Assembly: GCF_013407955.1 (NCBI RefSeq)
Contig: NZ_JACCBU010000001.1
Coordinates: forward strand, 5,146,001-5,210,000
Direction of reading: 5' to 3'
Origin: Microlunatus parietis
GTDB taxonomy: Bacteria; Actinomycetota; Actinomycetes; Propionibacteriales; Propionibacteriaceae
Length of the DNA: 64,000 nucleotides
In this document: positions 54,294-63,636 of the stretch, piece by piece
Layout: every line of letters begins with the position of its first letter
Position numbering within the stretch: position 1 is the first letter of the stretch
Notes under the pieces: model-generated
The model's database searches: none
What the model saw: the letters and a program-made list of their open reading frames with translations, nothing else
Told to the model about the DNA's origin: nothing
Position numbers and translations under genes: made by a program

Positions 54294-55514
54294 TCAGAAC
54301 GGCTGCGTGCGGTCGCCGCGGTGGGCGGCGTGCACGATCTGCTGCATGGCGCCCAGGTCGAGCGGGCGCGGGTTGTTCTCGGCCAGGCGTTTGGAGACCA
54401 GCCCCTGTTCGGCGACGTAGTCCAGCCGGTCCTCGGTCAGGCCGAGATCGGCCAGCGTCTTCGGGATGCCGATCTTGGCCAGGATCGCGTCGACGGCCTC
54501 GATGCCCTTGATCGCAAGCTCCCGTTCGGAGTCGGCGGTCTGGCCGAGCAGAGTCCCGATCTCGGCGAACTCGGCCAGCCGCTCCGGCGCGTTGAACCGC
54601 ATCACGTACGGCAGCAGGACGCCAACCCCGACCCCGTGCGGCGTGTGCGTGATCGCCCCGAGCGGATACTGCAGAGCGTGCGCGGCGGCGGTGCCGGCGA
54701 CGCCGAGGGCGAAGCCGCCCGCGTTCGCGGCGAGCATCGTGTCGGCCCGGGCGGCCAGATCCGCCGGGTCCTCGACGGCGGCGGGCAGAGCCGTGCCGAT
54801 CAGCTGCAGCCCCCAGCGCGCGTAATGATCACTGATCGCGTTCTTGCCGATGAAGACCCGCCGCTCGCCGAGCGCCGACGCCGGCCGGCGGACCGCCGTG
54901 AACGACTCGACCAGGTGCGACAATGCGTCTGCGCCGGCACTGGCGGTGAGCGCGGTCGGGCAGGACACGGTCAGCTCGGGATCGCAGATCGCGATCGTCG
55001 GGATCAGTTCGGGCGAAGAGATTCCGGTCTTCAGCTCGCGCCGCGCATCGGTCAGCACGCAGACCGGCGTCGCCTCCGAACCGGTCCCCGCCGTCGTCGG
55101 CACGGCGACGATCGGCAACACCGGGCCCGGCACCACGTACTCGCCGTAGTAGCGCTCCAGTGGGCCGCCGTGGGCCAGCAGCAGGGCGACCGCCTTGGCC
55201 ATGTCGAGGCAGCTGCCGCCGCCGACCCCGACCACGACGTCGATGCCGCGACCGGTCATGGCGTCGTGGCAGGCGGTGATGTTCTCGCTCGGCAACTCGG
55301 CCTCGGTCTCGGACCAGACCGCCGCCGTCACACCGTGACCGGCAAGATCGTCGATCATGGCGCGGAGTTCGGCGGAGCCGGCCAGCCGGCGATCCGTACA
55401 GACCAGGGCGGTGCTGCCCAGCGTGGCGACCTGGCGGCCCAGCGTGGCGCGCTGGCCCGGCCCGAAGATCACCGTACGTGGTGCTCGCAGCAGTCCTGGA
55501 CTCACAGTCGACAC
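54294..55514 (-). CDS. Iron-containing (group III) alcohol dehydrogenase
   Basis: 406 residues from GTG 55514; GTG 55505, overlapping the upstream stop by 4 bp, is an alternative. The NAD site is VVVGVGGGSCLDMAKAVALL. Motif PTTAGTGSEATPVCVLTD and metal ligands in ADALSHLVESF and AHALQYPLGAITHTPHGVG are all present. Family members reduce or oxidise lactaldehyde, hydroxyacids or maleylacetate. Coexpressed with Ldh-type and aldehyde dehydrogenases next to it. Confidence 0.92.
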   Translation of the reverse strand: MSTVSPGLLRAPRTVIFGPGQRATLGRQVATLGSTALVCTDRRLAGSAELRAMIDDLAGHGVTAAVWSETEAELPSENITACHDAMTGRGIDVVVGVGGGSCLDMAKAVALLLAHGGPLERYYGEYVVPGPVLPIVAVPTTAGTGSEATPVCVLTDARRELKTGISSPELIPTIAICDPELTVSCPTALTASAGADALSHLVESFTAVRRPASALGERRVFIGKNAISDHYARWGLQLIGTALPAAVEDPADLAARADTMLAANAGGFALGVAGTAAAHALQYPLGAITHTPHGVGVGVLLPYVMRFNAPERLAEFAEIGTLLGQTADSERELAIKGIEAVDAILAKIGIPKTLADLGLTEDRLDYVAEQGLVSKRLAENNPRPLDLGAMQQIVHAAHRGDRTQPF

Positions 55515-56545
55515 GATTCCTCACTTCCTCGGCTGGCTGCTCCGGCGGTCGGAGCGGGTGACAGGCGCAGCGCCAGCAGCTCCGACCACAGCCCTTCGTC
55601 GACATCGATCCCGGCCGATGCCGCGTCCCGGGCCCGGGCCTCGCCGCCGTCGCCCGGCACCGTCACCGGACGCTCCGGGTCGGTCGGCGGCGTCGCCCGG
55701 ATCTGATCAAGGAACGCGGTCACCGGGTGCTGGACGCCCTTGACCACGACGAAGAGATCGCCCTTGCCGCTGGGCTGGTCGTCGTCGAGCGTTCCGCGGA
55801 CGTCGACGTCCGGGGCCGACCCGGTGACGAAGCTGACGATGGCCCCGAGGGCGAGCCCGAGCGCGTATCCCTTCGGCCCGCCGAACGGCGCCAGGGATCC
55901 GTGCATGGCCGCGGTCGCGTCGGTGGTCGGGCTCCCTTCCGCGTCCAGGGCCCAGCCGGGCTCCAGCGGCACCCCGCGCCGGGCGTGATCATGGACGCGG
56001 CCCATCGAGATCATCGAGGTGGCCATGTCGAGGACGAGCGGCTGCGGCTCGGCCGGGACGCCGATCGCCAGCGGGTTGGTGCCGACCATGGCCCGGCTGC
56101 CGCCCCACGGGTGGACCAGCGGCTCGCTGGTGGTCATCGCCAGGCAGGCCAGGCCGCGCCGGGCGACGACCCGCGCGTAGTAGCCGAGCATGCCGAGATG
56201 GTTGTTGTTGGTGATCGACACCGCGGCGACGCCATGCCGGTCGGCTGCCGTGATCACCGCATCGAGGGCGTGCAGGGCGACCGGCGGACCGAGGCCACGC
56301 TGACCGTCGACGGTGAGATAACTGGGGCTGACCCAGTCGTGCCGCCCGCAAGCCAGCGGATCGGCGACGTCGTTCGCGATCCGGCGGACCAGCCGGGGCA
56401 GCCGGAGCAGGCCGTGCGAGGAGACTCGCCGAGCCTCGGCGTCGACCAGCACGGCTGCCTGCTGCTCGGCGTGCTGGGCGGAGGCGCCGGCTCCGACAAG
56501 GACGTCGGTGGCCACGGCCCGCGCCGTCGCGAGGGGAACCTGCAC
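55502..56545 (-). CDS. Malate/L-lactate dehydrogenase family (Ldh2/DlgD-type) oxidoreductase
   Basis: 347 residues from GTG 56545 (AGGCGGA upstream), matching family starts (VQVPLATARAVATDVLVGAG); an ATG at 56596 would add 17 residues. Characteristic segments: SSHGLLRLPRLVRRI with the active His, ITNNNHLGMLGYYARVVARR, TTSEPLVHPWGGSRAMVGTN and PFGGPKGYALGLAL. Relatives reduce 2-keto acids such as 2,3-diketogulonate or imino acids. It leads the three-dehydrogenase operon, divergent from the GntR gene. Confidence 0.9.
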   Translation of the reverse strand: MQVPLATARAVATDVLVGAGASAQHAEQQAAVLVDAEARRVSSHGLLRLPRLVRRIANDVADPLACGRHDWVSPSYLTVDGQRGLGPPVALHALDAVITAADRHGVAAVSITNNNHLGMLGYYARVVARRGLACLAMTTSEPLVHPWGGSRAMVGTNPLAIGVPAEPQPLVLDMATSMISMGRVHDHARRGVPLEPGWALDAEGSPTTDATAAMHGSLAPFGGPKGYALGLALGAIVSFVTGSAPDVDVRGTLDDDQPSGKGDLFVVVKGVQHPVTAFLDQIRATPPTDPERPVTVPGDGGEARARDAASAGIDVDEGLWSELLALRLSPAPTAGAASRGSEESCRL

Positions 56546-56671
56546 GATTCCGCCTTCCTGATCGATCGGATCATGATCGGAAACCGTTGTCACCATAAAT
56601 CAGATCAGATACGATCAGCAAGCTATCAGCCGAGGACTGACTCGGCGCCGCTCGACCAGCAAGGAGGCGAT
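56546..56671. promoter_or_regulatory. Divergent control region of the acid-sugar locus
   Basis: 126 bp between the two divergent operons with a lower-GC stretch near 56590-56635. It holds clustered ATCAG repeats (ATCAGATCAGATACGATCAG) and a GATC-x6-GATC dyad. A GntR/FCD-family site is expected here, but I cannot define its consensus. Confidence 0.45.
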
Positions 56672-57367
56672 ATGGGCGACGACCGCGCCGAACGGACCAG
56701 TATGAGCGATCGCGTCTACGAACGCCTGCTGGCCATGCTGATCGACGGTGAGATCGAGCCCGGTCAGCGGATCCGGGTGGACGCGATCAGCCGGCAGTTC
56801 GAGGTCTCGCAGACCCCGGTGCGCGAGTCACTGCTCCGTCTCGAGGCCGAGGATCTGGTCGAGAAAAAGCATCTGATCGGATATTCCGCGACGCCTCGCC
56901 TGTCTCCAGAACGTTTCGAGGAGCTGTTCGAGGCACGCTTCCTGATCGAGCCGTACTGTGCCGGCCTGGCCGCGGCCCGGCACCAGCGCGGCCAACTCGA
57001 GGCGATCGCTGGTCTCGCCCAGGAGATGCGGACCGGCTACGAGTCCGGTGAACTGTCCTACGGGGCGTTCGCCCGGTCCGATGCCGAACTGCACCGGGCG
57101 CTGATCGGAGCGACGGGCAACGGCTACTTCAGCGAGATCTTCGCCAAGCTGCACGCCCATCTGCAGCTGTTCCGGCTGCTGCGCGACTCCTCGGTCACCG
57201 AGGACGCGCTGACCGAGCACGACCGCATCATCACCGCGATCCGGACCCGGGACGCCGCCGGCGCCACCGAGGCGATGACCGCACACCTGACCGCATCCAG
57301 GTCCCGGTTGCGCAAGGCCTTCGACCAAGATCATCGGGATCGTAAGGAGCCGTCGCAGGCATCATGA
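56672..57367 (+). CDS. GntR-family regulator with FCD ligand domain
   Basis: 231 residues from ATG 56672 with AAGGAGG upstream. The N-terminal winged helix is VYERLLAMLIDGEIEPGQRI followed by ISRQFEVSQTPVRESLLRLE. The C-terminal all-helical FCD domain (FEARFLIEPYCAGLAAARH; DAELHRALIGATGNGYF; EHDRIITAIRTRDAAGATEAM) carries an Asp and His set that in relatives binds a metal and a carboxylate ligand. It probably senses the acid sugar or an intermediate. The permease gene overlaps its stop (ATGA). Confidence 0.93.
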   Translation: MGDDRAERTSMSDRVYERLLAMLIDGEIEPGQRIRVDAISRQFEVSQTPVRESLLRLEAEDLVEKKHLIGYSATPRLSPERFEELFEARFLIEPYCAGLAAARHQRGQLEAIAGLAQEMRTGYESGELSYGAFARSDAELHRALIGATGNGYFSEIFAKLHAHLQLFRLLRDSSVTEDALTEHDRIITAIRTRDAAGATEAMTAHLTASRSRLRKAFDQDHRDRKEPSQAS

Positions 57368-58305
57368 CCAGCACAGTGATGCGACCAGAGACGATCGCGT
57401 CGGAGCCTCGGGCGCCGCGCCGGCGGGCGCGCCCGAGACGCCAGAACCTGGCCGGCTGGCTGTTCGTCGGCCCCGTCATCGGCGGCGTGATCATCTTCCA
57501 GGTCGCCCCGGTGATCGCCTCGCTCGGCGTCTCGCTGACCAACTGGACCGGACTCCGTACACCGAGGTTCCTCGGTGCGGAGAACTACGTCCGGCTGTTC
57601 ACCGCCGATGCCGACTTCTACCGCTCGCTCTGGCACACGGCGCTGTTCACGATCGCCGTCGTGGTGGCCTCGATCGCGATCGGGCTGGCCCTGGCCGTGT
57701 TGTGCAACCAGAAGGTGGCCGGGGTCGGGCTGTTCCGGACGCTGTACTACTCGCCGGCGATCACCAATGTCGTCGCCATCGGTTTCGTCTGGTTCTGGCT
57801 GTACGAGCCGAACAACGGCCTGATCAACGTGATCCTGAAGGGAATCGGGTTGCCGGCGCCGGCCTGGCTGTCGGACACCAGGACGGCCCTGATCGCGGTG
57901 ATCATCGTGGCGATCTGGCAGGGCGTCGGCTATCCGATGGTGATCCTGCTGGCCGGCCTGCAGTCCATCGACGGTTCGATCCTCGAGGCCGCCACCGTGG
58001 ACGGGGCGTCGGCCTGGCGCCGGTTCTGGGCGGTCACTCTGCCCCTGTTGACGCCGAACCTGTTCTTCCTGTCGATCGTGCAGTTCATCTCGTCGTTCCA
58101 GGTCTTCGGGATCATCTACGTGATGACGTCCGGCGGACCGAACAACGCGACCCAGGTCTTCATCTACAAGATCTACAGCACCGCCTTCGGTGAGGGCCGG
58201 CTCGGCTACGCCTCGGCGATGGGCTGGGTGCTGTTCGCGATCATCGCGGTGATCACCTTCATCCAGTGGAAGGGCGAGAAGCGGTGGGTGCACTATGACA
58301 ACTGA
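57364..58305 (+). CDS. Sugar ABC permease 1 (CUT1, MalF/UgpA type)
   Basis: 313 residues, six helices. The cytoplasmic coupling (EAA) motif is EAATVDGASAWRRFWAVTLP near 223-242. N-terminal arginine-rich tail, then AGWLFVGPVIGGVIIFQVAP. Translationally coupled to the GntR gene and overlapping the second permease by 11 bp. No ATPase gene is present, so a shared MsiK-like ATPase encoded elsewhere is likely, as is common in actinobacteria. Confidence 0.94.
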   Translation: MTSTVMRPETIASEPRAPRRRARPRRQNLAGWLFVGPVIGGVIIFQVAPVIASLGVSLTNWTGLRTPRFLGAENYVRLFTADADFYRSLWHTALFTIAVVVASIAIGLALAVLCNQKVAGVGLFRTLYYSPAITNVVAIGFVWFWLYEPNNGLINVILKGIGLPAPAWLSDTRTALIAVIIVAIWQGVGYPMVILLAGLQSIDGSILEAATVDGASAWRRFWAVTLPLLTPNLFFLSIVQFISSFQVFGIIYVMTSGGPNNATQVFIYKIYSTAFGEGRLGYASAMGWVLFAIIAVITFIQWKGEKRWVHYDN

Positions 58306-59146
58306 CCTCGCCGTCCGGCGCCGGCCGCGACGCCACCTGACCCGGCGGATCGTGATCTTCCTCGTGCTCGTCGTGCTGGCCGTCATCTTCGCGACACCGT
58401 TGATCTGGATGGCCAGTGCGTCGCTGAAGCCGGAGAACGAGGTGCTGCAGTCGCCGCCGACGCTGTTCCCGTCGACCTGGCTGTGGAGCAACTACGCGCA
58501 GGCCGCCGACGGGCTGCTGCCCTACTTCCTGAACAGCGTCAAACTGGCCGCGCTCAACGTCGGCTTCCTGCTGCTGTTCGCCTCGATGGCCGGGTACGCG
58601 TTCGCCCGCCTGGACTTCGCCTTCAAGGGCGCGGCGTTCGCGCTGCTGCTCTCCACGGCGATGATCCCGAGCATGGTCTACCTGGTGCCGCAGTACATGC
58701 TGTTCCGCGAGCTCGGCTGGATCGACACGCACCTGCCGCTCTGGGTGCCGCAGGTGCTGACGCCGGTGTTCGGCACCTTCCTGCTCCGGCAGGCGTTCCG
58801 GGGCGTGCCGATGGAGCTCGAGGAGGCGGGCAAGCTGGACGGCGCGTCGACGTTCGGGATCTTCTGGCGGATCATGCTGCCGCAGGTCAAGCCGGCCCTG
58901 GCGGCGGTCGGCGTGATGACGTTCATGGCCTCCTGGAACGACCTGTTCGGCCCGTTGATCTTCCTCAACTCGACCCGGCTGCAGACGATGCCGATCGCGC
59001 TGGCCCTGTTCCGCGGCGAGTACTTCACCCAGACCAACCTCATGATGGCGGCGGCCACATTGACCATCCTGCCGCCGCTGTTGATCTTCCTCGTCGCGCA
59101 ACGCTACTTCGTGCAGGGCATCACCATGTCCGGTCTGAAAGGGTGA
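58295..59146 (+). CDS. Sugar ABC permease 2 (CUT1, MalG/UgpE type)
   Basis: 283 residues, six helices: ATPLIWMASASLKPENEV, YFLNSVKLAALNVGFLLLFA and the EAA motif EEAGKLDGASTFGIFWRIML near 175-194. It forms the channel with the preceding permease. Its stop lies 7 bp before the first dehydratase gene, so transport and breakdown share one transcript. Confidence 0.94.
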   Translation: MTTDLAVRRRPRRHLTRRIVIFLVLVVLAVIFATPLIWMASASLKPENEVLQSPPTLFPSTWLWSNYAQAADGLLPYFLNSVKLAALNVGFLLLFASMAGYAFARLDFAFKGAAFALLLSTAMIPSMVYLVPQYMLFRELGWIDTHLPLWVPQVLTPVFGTFLLRQAFRGVPMELEEAGKLDGASTFGIFWRIMLPQVKPALAAVGVMTFMASWNDLFGPLIFLNSTRLQTMPIALALFRGEYFTQTNLMMAAATLTILPPLLIFLVAQRYFVQGITMSGLKG

Positions 59147-59153
59147 CCCATCC

Positions 59154-60236
59154 ATGATCATCACCGAGGTCGAGTCGATCGTGCTCCTGGGCCGGTTGCA
59201 CTTCGTGAAGGTGCACACCGACGAGGGTCTGGTCGGCCTGGGCGAGATCAGTCCGATGAACGCCGCCGTCACGCACACGATGATCACGTCGGCGCTCGGG
59301 CCACTGCTGGTCGGCGAGGAGGCGACCGACGTCGAGCGGCTCTGGCGCCGGATGTACACCAAGCCGTTCAAGCTCGGGCCGAGCGGTGCCCAGCTGAACG
59401 CGATCGCCGGGATCGACATCGCGCTCTGGGACCTGCTCGGCAAGGCCACCGGGCAGCCGGTCTACAGGCTGCTCGGCGGCAAGTACCGCCAAGGCACCAA
59501 GGTGTACGCCAGCTCGATGTCCCGGAGCATGACGCCGGCCGAGGAGGCCGAGCGAGCCCTGTCCTACCAGGAGAAGGGCTTCCACGGTTACAAGATCCAC
59601 TCGGCGACGCCGTGGATGCACGACGACGGGTTCGACCAGACGATCGCGACGGTCACCGCGGTCCGGGAACTGGTCGGCGACGACTTCCCGATCATGGTCG
59701 ACGTCAACAACGCGTACTACTCGCACACGGTGCTCAAGATCGCGCGGGCGCTGGAGGAGCTCGGCGTCTGGCACTTCGAGGAGCCGCTGGCCGCGCACGA
59801 CTACGAGGCGTACGGCCGGCTGGCCGACGCGGTCGACATCCCGATCGCGGTCGGCGAGCAGGAGTACAGCAGTTGGCAGTTCCGGGACCTGATCACGGTC
59901 GGCAGGGTCGACATCCTGCAACCCGACGTGATCAAGTGCGGCGGCATCACCGAACTGAAGAAGATCGCGGTGCTCGCCGACACGTACACGAAGCCGATCA
60001 CCGTGCACAACACGCAACAGACGGTCGGCACCGCGGCGCATGCGCACGTCTGGGTGAGCACCCCGGCCTGCGTCTATCCGCAGGAGTACAACATCGAGCA
60101 CAACCCGATCCTCGACGACACCCCGATCTGGACCAATCCGCTGCTTCCCGTGGATGGCGTGATCACGCCGCACGAGCTGCCCGGTCTCGGTGTCGAACTG
60201 GACGACGACGTCGTCGCACGGCTCCGGACGGCGTGA
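59154..60236 (+). CDS. Enolase-superfamily sugar acid dehydratase, mandelate racemase group (first)
   Basis: 360 residues. The metal triad is IMVDVNN (Asp), WHFEEPL (Glu) and AVGEQEY (Glu); the general base pair is KIH in HGYKIHSATP, where the usual second Lys is His; the opposite-side His is ITVHNTQQ. An N-terminal capping domain selects the substrate. Members dehydrate acid sugars such as galactonate or fuconate to 2-keto-3-deoxy acids. Differs in its base motif from the second dehydratase of the operon. Confidence 0.87.
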   Translation: MIITEVESIVLLGRLHFVKVHTDEGLVGLGEISPMNAAVTHTMITSALGPLLVGEEATDVERLWRRMYTKPFKLGPSGAQLNAIAGIDIALWDLLGKATGQPVYRLLGGKYRQGTKVYASSMSRSMTPAEEAERALSYQEKGFHGYKIHSATPWMHDDGFDQTIATVTAVRELVGDDFPIMVDVNNAYYSHTVLKIARALEELGVWHFEEPLAAHDYEAYGRLADAVDIPIAVGEQEYSSWQFRDLITVGRVDILQPDVIKCGGITELKKIAVLADTYTKPITVHNTQQTVGTAAHAHVWVSTPACVYPQEYNIEHNPILDDTPIWTNPLLPVDGVITPHELPGLGVELDDDVVARLRTA

Positions 60237-60288
60237 TCACGATCAGCCCATGGCCGGGCCCGGGCGTCCGGTCGAAAGGACTCACACC

Positions 60289-61596
60289 ATGACCAGTTCA
60301 GCCTTCAGCCGCCGATCACTGCTCGGCCTCGGCGCCGCCGCCGGCGCAGGCCTGCTCGGCGGTTCCCTGACCGCCTGCAACGGCGGGCCCTCCGGCGGCG
60401 ACGGTACGTTCTCGTTCCTCACCTGGGATGCCGCCTCCGGATCGCCGCTGGCCAACGTGGCCACCAAGTGGGCCGAACAGGCCGGCACCCAGCTGGATCT
60501 GCAGAACGTGCCCGGCGGCGACGACTTCGAGGCGAAGCTGCGCACCGTGCTGGCCTCCGGGGCGCCGCCCGAGTTGATCAGGATCAACGACGACTACGTC
60601 AAGGGCTACTACGCGGAAGGATCGCTGCTCGACCTGAAGCCGTACCTGGAGAAGGACGAGATCTTGGAGGCCGACTACTACCCGGTCGCGTTCAACTTCG
60701 CCAAACAGCCCGACGGTGCCCACGCCGCGTGGCCGATCATGACCAACCCGGGCGTGATCTACGTCAACGTGGACGCGTTCGACGACGCCGGGATCGATCT
60801 GCCCAGCACCGATTGGGAAGACGACGGCTGGACCTGGGACGACTTCCTCGCCGCTGCCAAGGAGCTCAACCGGCCCGGCGAGCGGTACGGCTGCCTGGTC
60901 TTTCCGGACACCTCGCTGGAGACAGTGTTCCCGACCAGCAACGGCGGCGACGGCATCTACTCCAAGGACGGCACCCGGTTCACGCTGGCCGAGGACCAGG
61001 GTCTCGAGGCGGTCCAGTGGGTTGCCGATCTTGCGCTGAAGCACAAGGTGCATCCCGACTTCGCGACGATCACCGCCGGCGAGAACACGCCGAACTGGCA
61101 GCAGAGCCAGCTCGGCACCGGCAAGGTGGCGATGATGCTGGCGCTGACCAGTAGCGTGCCGTGGCTGCGCGAGAACGCTACGGTGAACTGGGACATCCGC
61201 CCGGTGCCGAAGCAGGTCAGCCGGACCACGGTCAACACGATGACCGTGCTCGCCATCCCCAAGGACTCCAAGGATCCGGACCAGGCGTGGGAGTTCCTCA
61301 AGTACTGCGTCGGGGAGGAGGCCTCGGCTGACTTCGCGAAGTCCCGCGGCTTCATCCCGGTCAGCAAGAGCGCCGGCAGTCTGTTCGAGCCGGACGACAA
61401 GGCGCCGGAGAACCTGCCGGTCGCGATCGACGCGCTGGAGCACGCGGTGAACGAGAACTTCAGCGAATACATCCAGCAGGCCCGCGGCGTCTACCGGCCG
61501 GTGCTGGACGACGTCTGGAGCGGTAAGCGCACGGCGGCCGAAGCGCTCGGTAGTGTCCGTGATCAGGTGAACGCGATCTTGGCCGGGGAGGGCTGA
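60289..61596 (+). CDS. Sugar-binding lipoprotein of CUT1 importer, Tat-exported
   Basis: 435 residues from ATG 60289 with GAAAGGA eight bases before. A twin-arginine signal (SRRSLLGLGAAAGAG) precedes the lipobox LTAC. The body is a family-1 solute-binding fold: SFLTWDAASGSPLANV, GVIYVNVDAFDDAGID, WTWDDFLAAAKELNRPG, and KVAMMLALTSSVP. It presents the ligand to the two permeases. Placing it between two dehydratase genes is unusual but the reading frames are tight. Confidence 0.93.
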   Translation: MTSSAFSRRSLLGLGAAAGAGLLGGSLTACNGGPSGGDGTFSFLTWDAASGSPLANVATKWAEQAGTQLDLQNVPGGDDFEAKLRTVLASGAPPELIRINDDYVKGYYAEGSLLDLKPYLEKDEILEADYYPVAFNFAKQPDGAHAAWPIMTNPGVIYVNVDAFDDAGIDLPSTDWEDDGWTWDDFLAAAKELNRPGERYGCLVFPDTSLETVFPTSNGGDGIYSKDGTRFTLAEDQGLEAVQWVADLALKHKVHPDFATITAGENTPNWQQSQLGTGKVAMMLALTSSVPWLRENATVNWDIRPVPKQVSRTTVNTMTVLAIPKDSKDPDQAWEFLKYCVGEEASADFAKSRGFIPVSKSAGSLFEPDDKAPENLPVAIDALEHAVNENFSEYIQQARGVYRPVLDDVWSGKRTAAEALGSVRDQVNAILAGEG

Positions 61597-62642
61597 TGAA
61601 GATCACCAACGTCGAGGTGTCGATCACCTCGGAGGCGAAAGATCATCCGGTACGGGACGCGATCCAGCTGCTGGATCGCAACGGGCACACGACTCTGACG
61701 ATCGAGACCGACGAGGGCGTGACCGGGCAGAGCAAGATCTACTTCGGCCGCGAGGAGCACTCGCCGGCCGTGCTCGCCATGATCATCGAGCGGCAGCTGG
61801 CGCCGGTGATCATCGGCGAGGACCCGGCGTTCATCCGGGGCATCCGGGACCGGCTGCGCACGCTGACCGACTACCAGGGCACCCCGGGCCTGTCCACGTT
61901 CGGGATGGCGGCGATCGACCAGGCGCTGTGGGACCTGCAGGGCAAGGCGCTCGGCGTGCCGGTCTGGCGCCTGCTCGGCGCGCAGCGGTCGGCGATCCCG
62001 ACGTACGCGATGGTGGGTTGGCTGGAACTCGACATCGCCGGCCTGGAACGAGTCAGCGCGAAGGCGATGGAGCAGGGGTTCCGCGGCGTGAAGGTGAAGG
62101 TCGGCGGCGGTCCGCTGAGCGAGGACCTGGAGCGGGTCGGCGCCGTTCGCAAGGTGATCGGCGACGACGCGGCGCTGATGGTCGATGCCAACCAGGCGTT
62201 CGACTACGCGGAGGCGCTGCGCCGCGGCCGGGCGTACGAGCAACTCGGCTGCCGCTGGTTCGAGGAGCCGCTGCCGGCTGCTGACACCGCCGGGCACGTC
62301 CGGCTGGCCGAGAAACTGGATCTGCCGATCGCGACCGGGGAGAACCGGTACGGGCAGGCCGCCTTCCGGGACCTGATCGAGCGCGGCGGGGTCGGCGTGG
62401 TACAGCCCGACCTGCGCCGGGCTGGCGGAGTGACCGACTGCTTCGAGATCGGCCTGCTGGCGGCCGGCTTCAACATCCCGTACGCCTCGCACGGCGGCGG
62501 TGCGCACATCCACGTCCTGGCCGCGTTGCCGAACACGATCTACGTGGAGAGCGGCCTGCTGCCTGACGACAGCCCGATCTCCCTGGTCGACGGGTGCTAC
62601 CCCCTGCCCGACCGGCCGGGCCTGGCCGGCTGGAACGACTGA
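61596..62642 (+). CDS. Enolase-superfamily sugar acid dehydratase/racemase, KxK type (second)
   Basis: 348 residues, overlapping the binding-protein stop by one base (TGATG). Catalytic features: the KxK motif in FRGVKVKVGG, metal ligands MVDANQA, WFEEPLP and ATGENRY, Asp in VVQPDLRRAGGVTD and His in YASHGGGAHIHV. These are the complete features of mandelate racemase-group enzymes with two-base chemistry. With the first enzyme it suggests two acid sugars or two epimers handled by one pathway. Confidence 0.9.
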   Translation: MKITNVEVSITSEAKDHPVRDAIQLLDRNGHTTLTIETDEGVTGQSKIYFGREEHSPAVLAMIIERQLAPVIIGEDPAFIRGIRDRLRTLTDYQGTPGLSTFGMAAIDQALWDLQGKALGVPVWRLLGAQRSAIPTYAMVGWLELDIAGLERVSAKAMEQGFRGVKVKVGGGPLSEDLERVGAVRKVIGDDAALMVDANQAFDYAEALRRGRAYEQLGCRWFEEPLPAADTAGHVRLAEKLDLPIATGENRYGQAAFRDLIERGGVGVVQPDLRRAGGVTDCFEIGLLAAGFNIPYASHGGGAHIHVLAALPNTIYVESGLLPDDSPISLVDGCYPLPDRPGLAGWND

Positions 62643-62684
62643 TCGGCCCCCGACCAGACCGCCGAAAGGTCGTACGCTCTCGTT

Positions 62685-63554
62685 ATGACGTTCCGAGGTG
62701 ACGGCCCGCTGGACACCGGCGGGGTATCCGGCCGCGGGAGTGGACGCGGCCGGGTGGCGATCGGTGGCGGGGTCGGCCTGGTGGTCGTGGTGATCGCCGC
62801 GCTGGTCTTCGGCATCAACCCGGCCGACATCCTCGGCGGCGCCGGCGACTACTCGACCGACGGTGTCGGCAGCGGGGGCAGCGACAGCGAGATCGATCAG
62901 CAGATCCAGAGTTGCACCATCGAGAAGGCGAACACGGACACGGTGTGCCGGATCGTGGCCACCACGAACAGCCTGAACAAGGTCTGGCCCGGTCTGGTGT
63001 CGGGCTACCAGCGTCCGCAGACGGTGATCTTCGCCGGCTCGGTCGCCACCGATGGCTGCGGTTCGGCGACCTCCGCGGTGGGCCCGTTCTACTGCCCGGC
63101 GGACCAGACCGCGTACTTCGACCCGACCTTCTTCGACACGCTGCAGCAGCAGCTCGGCGGCAGCAACGGACCGCTGGCCCAGGAGTACGTGGTCGCGCAC
63201 GAGTTCGGCCACCACGTGCAGCATTTGCTGGGCGCGGACGCGCAGGCCCGGCGGATGGGATCCAAGGGCGCGAAGTCCGGATCGGTCCGGCTGGAGCTGC
63301 AGGCCGACTGTTACGCCGGCGTCTGGGCGAACCGCGCCGACGACGGCCCCGACGCCATGCTGGAACCGATCACCAAGGACCAGATCGCCGACGTGATCAC
63401 CACCGCGAAGGCGATCGGGGACGACCGCCTCTCCGGCAGCAACTCCGACGGCTGGACCCACGGCTCCAGCACCCAACGGGTCCGCTGGTTCACGATCGGC
63501 TACGAATCGGGCGACCCGCAGACCTGCGACACGTTCGCCACCGACAATCTCTGA
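62685..63554 (+). CDS. Neutral zinc metallopeptidase (YpfJ family)
   Basis: 289 residues. A short cytoplasmic N-terminus and one helix (VGLVVVVIAALVFGI, about 31-45) anchor an external domain. The zinc motif HEFGH is in YVVAHEFGHHVQHLLG near 168-183, with the third ligand Glu in LELQADCYAGVWANRAD. Two Cys pairs may form disulfides. The protease role of the family is inferred from motif only. Its stop is followed within 9 bp by the 74-bp repeat. Confidence 0.9.
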   Translation: MTFRGDGPLDTGGVSGRGSGRGRVAIGGGVGLVVVVIAALVFGINPADILGGAGDYSTDGVGSGGSDSEIDQQIQSCTIEKANTDTVCRIVATTNSLNKVWPGLVSGYQRPQTVIFAGSVATDGCGSATSAVGPFYCPADQTAYFDPTFFDTLQQQLGGSNGPLAQEYVVAHEFGHHVQHLLGADAQARRMGSKGAKSGSVRLELQADCYAGVWANRADDGPDAMLEPITKDQIADVITTAKAIGDDRLSGSNSDGWTHGSSTQRVRWFTIGYESGDPQTCDTFATDNL

Positions 63555-63562
63555 CCGTCTTT

Positions 63563-63636
63563 ACCCAGTTTCTTGCCGCAATACCAGAGAAGTTTCTGTG
63601 GTAGAGCGCCAGTTTTTCACGTTACGTGAAAAACTG
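63563..63636. repeat. 74-bp double-hairpin repeat, copy B
   Basis: Inverted relative to 11157-11230, 84% identical by hand alignment (12 differences, no gaps). The terminal 27-base hairpin (63610-63636) differs only at its central base. Most changes fall in the second hairpin, where the stem is still formed. It lies between convergent genes and contains the stop codon of the BAAT-like gene. Confidence 0.9.
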
